64,000 bases of DNA from Myrmaecium sp. VS I D KN 1. Lineage: Eukaryota; Ascomycota; Dothideomycetes; Valsariales; Valsariaceae. Below are positions 19,721 to 30,144 of the stretch, one piece after another; the stretch's first letter is position 1; each line of letters opens with the position of its first letter. The notes under the pieces were generated by a model. It saw only the letters and a list, made by a program, of their open reading frames with translations. It was not told the origin of the DNA and did no database searches. The position numbers and the translations under genes were made by a program. The stretch covers positions 62,001 to 126,000 of the forward strand of contig JADQAV010000047.1 of the NCBI GenBank assembly GCA_019775845.1. Reading direction: 5' to 3'.

Positions 19721-22280
19721 TCAAAACGCCATGCCCTGAATATCCCCCGGATCATACGGCGCGGGGTCCGCCGCCGCCGCCGCCGCCGTCCAGCCGCCGC
19801 CACCAGGAGCGCCGTTTCCACCTGCTCCAGCGCCACCCATGGCTCCCATATCGATGGGCAAGAAACCCGACCACAGCGCCTCCTCGGTGGCGTGGTAGCC
19901 GGGCGGGTTGCCGTGCATCGCGAACTCGCCGACCGCCATCAGGTCCGTCCAGTTGAAGTCGCCCAGCTGCTCCGTGAGCGCGGAAGGGCTCTCGACGTCG
20001 GCACCGGTGCCGCCCGTGTGCGAGGAGGACAGCGTTCGCGGCGGAGTGGGGTGTTGTTGTTGCTGCTGCTGCTGCTGCTGCGGCTGTTGTTGCTGATGAT
20101 GATGATGATGCTGATGATGATGAGGCTGAAGGCCAGCCGGCGGCGGCGGGGGGAGATCCTGCAGCCCGCCGCGGAGGGAGGGGTGTCGACGCACGTGCTC
20201 CTTCGGCAGCCCGGCGGCCTTCTGCCAGAGCAGCTTGAGCAGCTGCGCGTAGCGGCTGCCGAGGTGCTGGGTGCCGATGCTGCTGCGCTGGAGGCGGGCG
20301 ACGGTCTCCTGGATCATGAGGCGGATGGCGCGCTCCTCCTCCCCGCCCATGACGCCGACGCAGCGCGCGCGGTAGAGGAACACCCCGGCGTAGACGAGGT
20401 AGAGGTAGAAGCGCAGGGGCATGTAGCGCAGCGACCGCTCCGGGTCGACGAAGTTGTTGGCCGTGGTCAGGATGGCTTTGGCGGCGTCGAGGCCTTCGTA
20501 GATGAACCGGGCGTCCCCGACGGAAGCCACGTTGTTGTAGAAGACGCGGCTGGGGGACTGGTAGTCAGCGGGGGCTAGGGTTGTGCCGTTGTCCTGGGCG
20601 TGCAGCTTCCGACGCACGGTGGCTTGGAAGGCGAAGGCGTTGGTGTATAACCGTAGGTAGTCGTATGTCATGAGGAGCGTGGCTTTGAGATACGGCGAGC
20701 AAGTCAAGGTGCCCCACACGCTTTTCCAGCCGTATATTGCGGAGCGGAAGTCATCTATGAATTTGATGTAACCACCGCTCAAGTGTGACCGGAAAGACGC
20801 CCCTGGGTTGGAATATAGAACGTCGTGGACGTTGCTGAAGAGCTGTACCAACTCTAACGTTGCTTGGAAGATGCTGGCATAGTCCTCTGCGTTGGGATTG
20901 GAGGGTAAAAGGGAGGGATAATCTTCGCGGCGAAGGGTAGTCAGTGGGCCTGGTCCTCTCGACCAGAACGCCTTGCCAACTCTTATCGAGATCTGTCTGT
21001 CAGACATGTAGCAAGCTTCCATAATGTCAGCCATCGGTTAGACATCGCGCTGGGCTTCCTCACCTGTCCATATAAGCTTCTTGCGGTTGAACTGCTTGTC
21101 CTTCCCATCGTCATCGACCCTGAAAGAGTACCTGTCCAGACCAAGGAAATACCCGAGTCGCAAGGCGAGTCCAACGTGCATCCAGCATTCTTTGTCTTCT
21201 TCCCCGCGACCTACTTGTCCGGAGCTCCCTCGTTGAGTGTACGGCGCCCATTCGGCGAGCAACAGTAGTGCCTCGACTGCCTCAACGTCAGCCTCACCGC
21301 CTGCTGCTAGATTGGATACCAGCATCTTCATATGTGAGGCACACGCATCGTAGATCATTGGCTCTTCTGTAAGATCTTTTGAGGATATGACCAGGATGGC
21401 TGTGAGAAGGTGAGGTTCTTCTATGGCAAGTCTCGGTAACTGCGCTATATCAAATGTTTGAGGAGGCGCCAGAGGGTAGTAAGGGTGGTAATGCTGGTGA
21501 TACCGTTTTACCAAGTCTTCGACTTGGCGGACAGTCAGTTTCTGCTCATCCACTAGAGGGTATTGGATTCCTGATATCGGCGTCTCCGTTGCCACTGACG
21601 TCGCGATCGGTGCGGTCGATGCCATATGTCCTTGGGCGCGGCGCACAACTCCTCCATCGCCGTGGCTCGTTTCCGCGACTTGCGCCAGTATGCCTAAAGC
21701 GTCTGAGGGGTTTTGTAGGGTCGGAAATTGTATCTCGTCCGGTGGTGACTCTGACGGTTCTCTGGAATGCGGTGCTGAAGTGCTATTGGAGATGTGCTCG
21801 GAGCGAGACCTCAAATCTCTGTCCGCATCCGGCGCGGAGTGTCTCTGTCCAGCTGGGCTCCAGGCACCGACAGTGCCTACTGTGCCTAGTCCGTGAAATG
21901 TGCTGGTCGACGTGTGGTCTTCTGGCGACAATGGACTTGTGTTGGGTAATGAGTGTTGGGGTAGCGAGTGGGTTTTGCGGATTCTTCTGCCGCCCCGATT
22001 ACTACCTCCAAGAACACATTCGAGGTTCTCTCGCTTGCACCGGATGCAAGGGGTCTCGCCGCTGGGTTGTCTGTCTCGAAGATGGTGTTCAGTAAGAGCC
22101 CTGGCCGGCAGGCGCATGAGACTCGGGGTGTTCGACTCACAGGTGACATCGGCTCTTGCGCTTGCGACAGGCGAGGCATGCCCGCTGAACGCGCTTGATC
22201 TTGTTCAAGCTGTCTTCATTTGCCGGCGGCTCTGAGGGGCCTGAAGGCCCGGAGCGTGATGGGTGCGCCGTGTTATCCAT
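19721..22280 (-). CDS. Zn2Cys6 fungal-specific transcription factor
   Basis: The three exons are 22141-22280, 21064-22070 and 19721-21015, with introns of 70 and 48 nt; the product is 813 aa. The zinc cluster is split by intron 1 and becomes complete after splicing: C-LA-C-RKRKSR-C-HLQPSGETP-C-IR-C-KRENLE-C, residues 34-61. A Ser/Pro-rich linker follows. The middle homology region runs from about residue 190 to 560, including the splice-restored WTACYMSDRQISIR.GKAFWSRGP. The C-terminal third is disordered, with Gln/His runs encoded by a CAG/CAT-type repeat (20050-20115) and a Gly/Ala-rich end, a plausible activation domain. The gene is divergent from the SDR gene (283 bp), so it probably controls the adjacent block. 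Targets and inducer are unknown. Confidence 0.92.
20049..20132 (-). repeat. Gln/His-coding trinucleotide repeat in the regulator gene
   Basis: Tandem CTG/TTG and ATG triplets on the plus strand encode a poly-Gln stretch preceded by a His-rich stretch in the regulator's C-terminal region. Repeats of this kind vary in length between strains in many fungi. Confidence 0.85.
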
Positions 22281-22563
22281 GCGATCATGTTGGCCGACGT
22301 TTGCACCGGCAATAGGATGGAAGCAGCGAAAGCGGAGAACGGAGGGAAAATAACGGTTCGGCAATTGGACTGCCCCGGCCGTTCAGTTTCCCGAGGGATC
22401 AGCCGAAAATGCGGGGTGAAGACCAGCCGGCCGGGAAGGCGGGGAAGTGCGGCGGGCATGTCGTTACTACATACCCTTCAAAGATTTGGCGAGATGGGAT
22501 TGGGAATTATAATGTTTTGCAACAATCTCAGTACTTTTAGCTGATTGACGGCATTCAGCAAGC
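22281..22563. promoter_or_regulatory. Divergent promoter of the regulator and SDR genes, with CreA-like sites
   Basis: The 283 bp between divergent starts contain three matches to the CreA carbon-catabolite motif SYGGRG: CCCCGG (reverse) at 22373-22378, and GCGGGG at 22411-22416 and 22439-22444. CGG triplets usable by a Zn2Cys6 factor are also present. The motif is short and the region GC-rich, so chance hits are possible. Confidence 0.45.
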
Positions 22564-23444
22564 ATGTCAATCGACAACGAACTGCGAGGACGATTAGCTC
22601 TCATCACGGGCGCTTCAGGCGGGTATGTCATGCTAACATCTGCTCAGTTTCCAGTTCAATAATAGTAGACCAGTATCGGCTCAGCATGCGCGGAGAAATT
22701 CGTACACCGCGGTGTCGATCTTGCGCTTACATACTCTTCGAACAAACAGGCTGTGGACGAGCTTGTCCTCCGATTACGAGGACTCCAGGAAGCGCAACCA
22801 TGGTTGTTGCCGTGCAAAATAACTGTACATAAGGCAGATCTAGCATCCGTCGACGAGACCGTCAAGTTATGCGAGGACGTGCAAAAAGAGCATGGCAGAG
22901 CTGTGGACATTCTCGTGTCTAACGCCGGGTATGGGAAAAGAATTCAGGATATTTGGGACATACCCGTCGAAGAGTTCGATTATACCCTCAATGTCAACCT
23001 TCGGGCCTCCTTCCTTCTAGTGAAGGGCGTTGTTGAGGGTATGAAAGCGCAGAAATGGGGAAGAATCATATTCGTCTCGTCCATAGCTGCATATGGAGTA
23101 GGGTTGAATGGCTGCCGTGAGAGCTCCCTCCTCGTCCTCCCGTCTCATGCTAACAAGACGGGCAAGATTATGCGGCTTCGAAGGGTGGCCTTACGAGCAT
23201 GATGAAGAACCTATCAACCCGCCTGGCAGAGTACAACATCACAGTAAACGATGTGTCACCGGCCATGATAGGGGGTACTGGCCTGATAGCGGATGAGCAT
23301 GCAGTACCAGGCTTGACCGACAGCATCCCGCTGAGGCGACTAGGTACGCCTGAAGAGTGCGCCAATGTCATCCTGATGTTTTCTGAGACCGGCTATGCGA
23401 CTGGACAGTCTTTCCTCCTGGCCGGTGGGATCAATCATAAATGA
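22564..23444 (+). CDS. Short-chain dehydrogenase/reductase (FabG-like classical SDR)
   Basis: The exons are 22564-22622, 22674-23116 and 23167-23444, with introns of 51 and 50 nt carrying GCTAAC branch sites; the product is 259 aa, the standard size of a classical SDR. The cofactor motif TGASGGIG (residues 15-22) is completed by intron 1 removal. NAGYG, FVSS and the catalytic Y169-AAS-K173 are present; intron 2 removal creates CHYAASKGG. The end (TGYATGQSFLLAGGINHK) is typical. The substrate cannot be named: this group includes 3-oxoacyl-ACP reductases and sugar/polyol or gluconate 5-dehydrogenases. Neighbours (regulator, D-2-hydroxyacid dehydrogenase, sugar porter) favour a sugar-acid or keto-sugar role, by inference. 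Confidence 0.92.
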
Positions 23445-23917
23445 CCTTAGCCAGCTGATAGTGCTTGGCTATGCAGTGTGAACAGAATGGATAGGTCAAG
23501 GGGTGTAAATAGCTGAATAGATTCCCTCCGGAGGTGATGTCGAAGTAACTTGGAGGTTCAGCCAGTCATTCTCTTTTGACATACACTCCCCCATTGTATT
23601 TTCTCATGATAATACTACACTTCCTGGAGGGCCATGTCAGGACGTCCGATCACTGACACACAAATGCTCCGCACTGGCGAGGATTATGACTCGGTCAACC
23701 GTGGTTGAGTTCAAAGGCCGACTTCAGGGACCAAGGGCCGGGGCTGGGGTTTCGTCTGCCTACCAATGAGGTACTCCAGCCTCACCAGCGGCGTGCTCGG
23801 CATTTGAAGTGGAACCCACCCTTTCCGTCGTCATAGTGTTTCCCCGCACTCACAGCAACATCCTTTTCCCCAGGTTTGCAGTACATTGTTTGGCTAGAGC
23901 AACTTCTGAGAATCACA
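23445..23917. promoter_or_regulatory. Promoter of the D-2-hydroxyacid dehydrogenase, with abutting CreA-like sites
   Basis: Two SYGGRG motifs, CCGGGG at 23738-23743 and CTGGGG at 23744-23749, abut each other about 170 bp upstream of the start. Directly paired sites are the arrangement considered functional for Aspergillus CreA. The rest is the SDR 3' flank. Confidence 0.5.
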
Positions 23918-25126
23918 ATGGATTCACAAAAGTCAGCACTTCTGATTGGCGATATAGTCCATGCGAGGAAAGAATGGGAGGAGTTGAAATCATCGCTTAC
24001 TCTTAAGGTACCTCATATCCTCACGGCGCTTGTTCGGATCGCTAACCTCGACCCCAGGAATTTCCTCACGGATCTCGAGAGGAGTTCTTATCCAAATGTA
24101 AGGACGGTGAGTTTGAAGGCGTTTATGCCATCTATCGCAGCAACGATTCGACAAAAGCAAGAACCACAGTCAACATTGCGTCGGGCGGACACGACTAATA
24201 CGCTACAGTACACTGGACCTTTCGATAAGGAGCTCGTGGAATGTCTTCCGCAGTCCCTCAAATTTATGTAGGTATTATAGTTTCCAACAAGAAAACCGGC
24301 GGGCTGATTGAAGTTTCTCGCAGCTGCCATAACGGTGCTGGGTATGACAATATCGATGTTGCGGCATGCAGCGAAATGGGAATCTCGATATCCAACACAC
24401 CAATTGCAGTCAATGATGCGACGGCGGACGTCGCTTTATTCTTAATGCTCGGAGCGCTCCGCCGGATCACGATACCATTCCAAGCCGTGCGTCGAGGCAA
24501 ATGGAGAGGTGAAAACTTCCAACTCGGTCACGATCCGAAGAACAAAGTTTTGGGAATCCTTGGGATGGGCGGCATTGGCGGTGCCGTCGCGACCAGAGCC
24601 AAGGCTTTCGGCATGCAAATACAATACCACAACCGGCGGAAGCTGCCGGAAAGCGAGTCCTACGGCGCCAAATACGTTGATTTCGATGAATTGCTGAGGA
24701 CTTCTGATGTGTTGAGCTTGAACCTGTCGCTGAATGCGCGGACGAGACACATCATATCGACCGAGGAGTTCAAGAAAATGAAGGACGGGATTATCATTAT
24801 CAATACCGCAAGAGGCCCGATTATTGATGAAGCTGCTTTGGTAGAAGCTCTTGACTCCGGCAAGGTCTGGAGTGTAGGTTTGGATGTATTCGAAGAGGAG
24901 CCTAAGATCCATCCCGGTCTGCTCGAGAATGAGAACGTAGTCCTACTGCCGCACATTGGTACGGCTACACTGGAGACACAAGTAGGTTCAATCGCCTGTA
25001 GGACGTGAGCTATTGAGTTTCGACTAATTGATATAGCGCGATATGGAATTATTGGTGCTTGACAACCTAAGGCAAGCCGTCGAACAGAACAGGCTGAAGA
25101 CACCTATCCCGGAGCAGAAGAACTAG
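23918..25126 (+). CDS. D-isomer-specific 2-hydroxyacid dehydrogenase (glyoxylate/hydroxypyruvate or 2-ketogluconate reductase type)
   Basis: There are five exons: 23918-24007, 24058-24156, 24209-24267, 24324-24981 and 25037-25126; the product is 331 aa. All joins keep frame. Intron 2 (24157-24208) appears to be GC-AG: donor GCAAGA and an ACTAAT branch, with no usable GT at the junction. The NAD(P) site reads GILGMGGIGGAVA, and the Arg pair after the second strand (YHNRRK) suggests NADPH preference. The catalytic residues are in place: Arg246 in NTARG, a Glu in DVFEEEP (~273-275), and His293 in LPHIGTA. The family reduces 2-keto acids to D-2-hydroxy acids; glyoxylate, hydroxypyruvate and 2-ketogluconate are the usual substrates for this subgroup. 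No targeting signal is apparent. Confidence 0.92.
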
Positions 25127-26001
25127 ATAGGCTGATGCTTGGAAACCATCTGAAGCGTTCACTTAGATGTATATAGGAGAGATATGGACAGCTCTGCACA
25201 TTGTCTCATGGAGGAGTTCCCCAGAAGTGCTTGATGTTAGGGTATTTGGATGATCGACTATCAATATCAAAGTCCAAACAGTTGAGGGCGTATGCCAGTT
25301 TGCAGTCCTGACATCACTGTGATTGTATTCTCCATCATCGCTCCAGTCCTATGGGCCGCTCCATCAGCGAGCGACTCTGGCCTGTTTGGCTGTATGCCCG
25401 TAGAGGGGCGGTCTTCTTGGAAGCCTGTCTGTTCGTCGGCGTTTGACTATGGAAAGAATGGAGGAAGTGGCGTCTCAGACATCGGTTGTTGGAGCGTGGC
25501 GCCGGATGGAGATCTTGTGAACATCACAGCGGGATTCGAGGCAGTCATGTTGCTCAGAAAGTTGCGGTGTTAGTTCGTCGGTATTTGACGCCACACCAAC
25601 TGGTCTGGCGCGAATTCAAATGCCGATGTTTAGAGTGCGAGGGAATGCCGAACGTGGCTCCACCGCAATTCGATGGCGCAAAGTAACCAGCACTCTCTGC
25701 GAAGTAGGGCGCCATCCACTCCGCACCGTTCATGCTGGAGGCGCTCTGGGGTCTCCACACTCCGAGAACACATGCCGATCCCGCTTTTTCTTGGTCTGGG
25801 GTGCTTGCCGCCATGTCTCTCTTGGTCTCTGGGGGGTTTTGATATAAAGAACGGGTTTTCTCGCCTTCGCAGTCGAGCCTTATAATGTCCGCAAAGACCA
25901 AGGGCGTTGTTCCTTGAGTAAATCGGCCTCATCAGCTTCAGTCGTTCCTCTGGTGCCTCATCGACTTTGAGTCATACCTTCATTCTACTGGAGCCTCCAA
26001 C
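25127..26001. promoter_or_regulatory. Promoter of the sugar-porter gene, 875 bp, with three CreA-like sites
   Basis: CTGGGG occurs at 25746-25751, 25796-25801 and 25829-25834, three SYGGRG matches within 90 bp, followed by a TATAAAG at 25843-25849, about 155 bp before the start codon. Short open frames in this stretch do not resemble proteins. Confidence 0.5.
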
Positions 26002-27996
26002 ATGGCGTGGAAAAAAGCATGCCAAATCCTTCATGATATCAAAGCATACCGCAATGCTTATATTCTTACTGCGTTTGCCAGCTTCGGTGGCATGCTCTTC
26101 GGTATGTGTGACCTGCTAAATGGGAAAAAAAAAACATTAACTGACTGGCATCGCACAACAGGATGGGATACTGGACTTATTGGCGGAGTCTTGACCATGG
26201 ACTCGTTCACACATTCCTTCAACCTCGATCCCAACAGTTCTGGATATGCGGATTTGCAGGGTAACATTGTATCTGTCCTCCAGGGTGGCTGCTTCTTCGG
26301 CGCAGCCAGCTCGTTTTACCTCAGCGACCGATAGTAGGTTCTTGCCCCGTCGATTTTGTCGAGGCAGATGCTCATATCCCGTCCAGCGGACGTAAGACGT
26401 CCTTGATTATTGCGGACATCATTTTCATCATCGGCTCGATCATTCAGACATGTTGCGCCATCAACACCACCAGCCTTGCGCAGCTGTACGTGGGACGATT
26501 CATCGGAGGCTTCGGGGTTGGCTTGGTGTCGGCTGTGGTGCCCACCTACATCGGGGAGAACGCCAACAAGGAAATCCGCGGACGTTGCATTGGAACGTAA
26601 GTCGCCCTATCGAGTAGGTACAATATGTCGCAAGTATCTAACTATGACTCGCCTCAGCATGCAACTATTCAACGTAACCGGGATTATGCTGAGCTTCTTC
26701 ATCAACTATGGCATTACAAATCAGATCAAAACTTTGAGCTCCGCAAAGTGGCGAGTCCCATTCGCGCTCCAGATGCTTCCAGGAGTCCTGCTTCTCGCGG
26801 GTATTGTCTTCCAGAATGAGTCTCCGCGGTGGCTCGTAGAAAAGAACCGCTTCGAGGATGCACGACGTGCATTGGCGCGAGTCCGCTGCAAGACCGAGGA
26901 CGATCCGGCAGTGCTAGAGGAGCTGCAAGAGATTGTGGAGGATTTCCACGGAAACGAACGCTTGCCTCTGCTTGCGCAAATGAAGGCCGCTTGCTCAAGC
27001 AAGAGGATGCTCTACCAATCCTCATTCGTAATAATCCTAATGATAGCCCAACAGCTTACTGGCACCAACAGTATCAACTACTACGCCCCGCAGATCTTCG
27101 CGTCCGTAGGATTGGACGGTAGCTCGTCCAAACTATTTGCGACAGGCATTTACGGCGTGGTGAAGGTGGTCATCACAGCCTTGGGACTTTTGTTTGCGGT
27201 GGAGCAAGTCGGGCGGAAGGTACAGTCACGATATTTCTCCCATCGATATACCCAGTCAAATCTCGGCGCATACGACACGTCAACGCACTAGGCAATTCAG
27301 ACTGACCGGACATTTAGTGGTCTCTCATCGTGGGTGCGCTGGGCCAGGCATTCGCCATGTATTACATCGGTATCAACCAAGCCGTCAACCCTGTCGTTTC
27401 AGGGGCACCGATGACTGGATCGGGAATTTTCGCGATCATCTGCGTGTACCTGTTCGTCGTCTTCTATAGTTTCGGTAAGTCGTGGAAGTCTATCCAAGGG
27501 GCAACAGCTAAAAAATCCTTCTGCAGGATGGGGTCCTGTCCCTTTCATTCTCTGCTCGGAATGCAGCCCCAATGCCAGTAAGTATCTTCCACAGGCAAAG
27601 ATCGCCCCGTACTAATGCGCTGTAGCTCGTTCGCTGCTCATGGCTGCGGCTCTCATGACTCAATGGCTCTTCAACTTCATAATCGCAAAGCTCACACCCA
27701 TCATGCTGGACAAAATCACCTACGGGACTTTCCTCCTATTCGGTACCTGCTGCATACTGATGTGTCTCTACGCCGTCTTCTGCGTTCCTGAAACGAAGAA
27801 TGTTCCGTTGGAGTCAGTTCATTTGCTCTTTGAAGGCAACATCATCAAGGGCTGTCTGCAAGACAACATCCCCCGATTCGCTCGTGCGCGGCAACTGCAG
27901 ACGCATTTTACGGCGGAGGACCCCGATGAGGAGTCATCGGGGTTTCAGAAAGACCGGAAAACGACAACAGATGTGCAGCACATTGAGGAAGCTTGA
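26002..27996 (+). CDS. MFS sugar transporter (sugar porter family)
   Basis: There are seven exons: 26002-26101, 26162-26333, 26387-26596, 26658-27219, 27318-27474, 27527-27577 and 27626-27996, all with GT-AG introns and in frame; the product is 540 aa with about 12 TM helices. Sugar-porter signatures are seen after splicing: G(WDTG)LIGG in TM1, DRYGRK created across intron 2, NESPRWL after TM6, QQLTGTNSINYY in TM7 and VPETKNVPLE after TM12. The NESPRWL motif has Asn in place of the usual Pro. The substrate may be a hexose, pentose, polyol or sugar acid. Its position at the end of the regulator-SDR-dehydrogenase block, with CreA-like promoter sites, suggests it brings in the block's carbon source. 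Confidence 0.93.
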
Positions 27997-30144
27997 AGGG
28001 GGTTGCCATGATGGTAGTACGTAGTGGTCCGACCTCTTCCGGTGTATTAGCCTTTTGGGGAGGCTGAAATTTCAACTATTTTCTTGACACGCTTCTCCAA
28101 AGCTTCCGTTCTCATTGGGTGGTGGCGATCAATGAGCATTTCCATTCGGCCGACCATGATGCTACAAAGGTGTCACTAAGTCAATTGCGTGCATCTTTGA
28201 CGGTGGCGGCAAGCCGACGTGCTTGACAGAACCCCCCCAAACACGTTCCAGGAACAGGCGATAGGCACACGATAGGGCCAGCCCTGGACTAAAGTTTCTA
28301 TAGAGGAAGGAAGGAAGGACATCGACGTGTCCACCTAGGTCCGCCGCGGGCGATTGCAGTTCACCACGGGAATCGGCATATTCGCCACTAATCAGCCTGA
28401 CGCTGGGACCCAGCTCTCTCCAGCAGACCCCATCCATGCCCGCTCAAACGCATCGATCCCCCCCACCGTGCATTCCACCAGCTGTAAATCATGGTTCTGT
28501 AGCACAGTGGTCGCCTCCCCAACAGCATTGCATACACCGATCGTCAGCCCGCTGCGGGTCTGGAGGCACATGCTTGCTGAAAGGGGCGGGTCCTCGGTGG
28601 ATCTGAGGATGACCAGAGTAGGCAAACCGCGTGCGTGTGGGAGGTTGAGAAGGAGAGAGAGTCTCCGCCCGTACATACACATACATAGTACACACACGCA
28701 GACGCACGCACGCCCTGTACCCGCACCACATTCGCCGTCGCCCTGCGTTTTCGCTCCATAGGAGGGTTTGATTCAGTAGCCAGGGACATCCCAGCTCTCA
28801 TAACTGTAGCAATACGGCAGCGGCCGTCGTTGTCAATTTGGCCGGACGCGTCGCTCTTCGTACTCGATGGGTACGATGGTACATGGCGAGCTCCACCTGA
28901 GCTGCACCCATCCAGCTTTCCGAGCGTTCGAGGCTCGCTGTTTTAGTGGAGTCGAGGATGGGTCAGGCGTGGAGCAGGCGCCCTTCTGAGGATTACTCCG
29001 TTGCATACTCTCCAGTGTGTACACGCTTCGGTTGCGCGTGGGATGTTGATTTTAGCAGTGCGGTGGGCACGAGTCGGGCGCGGGAGCCCAATCACCGGCT
29101 CGGGTTTACCCTTCAACGCTCTCGGGCGGCGCCCTGGGCTGGCGGTGCCAACGGTGCGTCATCGGCGGACGGCGGACGGTCAGGGTCTTTTGCTTGACAC
29201 TGCGGGGCTGGCACCCTCGGCCACGCCCAATCCCAAGCCCAAACCACGGCCGCCCTCGACCTTAACTTAGCACAGGTCTACCTTAGCAGACGACAGCTGC
29301 TTCTGCCGCCAGGGAGCCCTCCTGTCCATCCTGCACTGTACACATACCTGCAGTCCTCTGCTTACAGCATACTAACTCCAAGTCACCGACACTCGCATAC
29401 CGGCTGACAGGGTCCTCGACTCCCACCATCGGCTACTACCCAGTAACTACCTACAGTACCTCCTCCACCTCTCTTCCTCTATCCCTCCAGCCATCCATCC
29501 ATCCGCCCATACCCGCTGCTCTCACTGCCACTTACCGCTTCGACTACCACCTACCACCTACCAGCTCAAGCACCACCACCACCAGCACCACCACCTCCCA
29601 GCCTCAGCCCGGGGCCGCCCTCTGCCCTTCCACCCTTCCACGACCTCCTCAACCCTTGACAGCCTCCCTCTGCCACGCCTGCAGCGATCGGCCCTCCTTC
29701 CCCCGAGATTCTCTTGCGCCACGGCCATTTGCTGCCTCGCAACTCGCCAAGGGAGACACGGCTTCCGGTGTTGACGATCGTGCCCGTCCCACAGCACCCG
29801 CAGCAACTAAACCTCCCACGGCCGCGGCGACTTTGAAACCCTGACCGGATCTCCGCTTTACTCCAGATTCCTCACCTTCCTCGGCCAAGTCATCCGAGCG
29901 CCACACCACTCCCGGTCGTCAATACTTCACACACAACCTGGGCCACGAACCCTTGAGCCTTCCACAGCAGCCGCAGCGCAGCTCCCGGCAAGGACAACTC
30001 ATCGTACTGCTTCGATCCTCCCAGTTCTGGACGTCCTGTAGGTGATCACCCAACCTTTCCCTTCGTATACCGTTCACGCAGTTATAATCGGCCCTCTCTC
30101 CAGCTTCAAACCCGCCCTGATTTTCATACGCTAACTTCGCAACC
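27997..30144. other. Long intergenic region, 2.15 kb
   Basis: I see no protein gene. The first part is the sugar-porter 3' flank. From about 29280 the plus strand is pyrimidine-rich with CCA/ACC-rich stretches (29450-29640), which looks like a long promoter and 5' leader for the Arg-rich protein gene. A short CA/CG-type repeat lies at 28674-28712. Confidence 0.55.

Noticed and set aside
24169-24208. GT donor as an alternative to the GC-AG intron
   Set aside because: It would give a 40-nt intron with a GTCAAC donor, shorter than any other in the window; in frame, so kept only as a refutation test.
25127-26001. Short open frames between the dehydrogenase and the sugar porter as a fifth cluster gene
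   Set aside because: Frames overlap on both strands, lack splice-linked continuity and show no known domain; the stretch fits a promoter.
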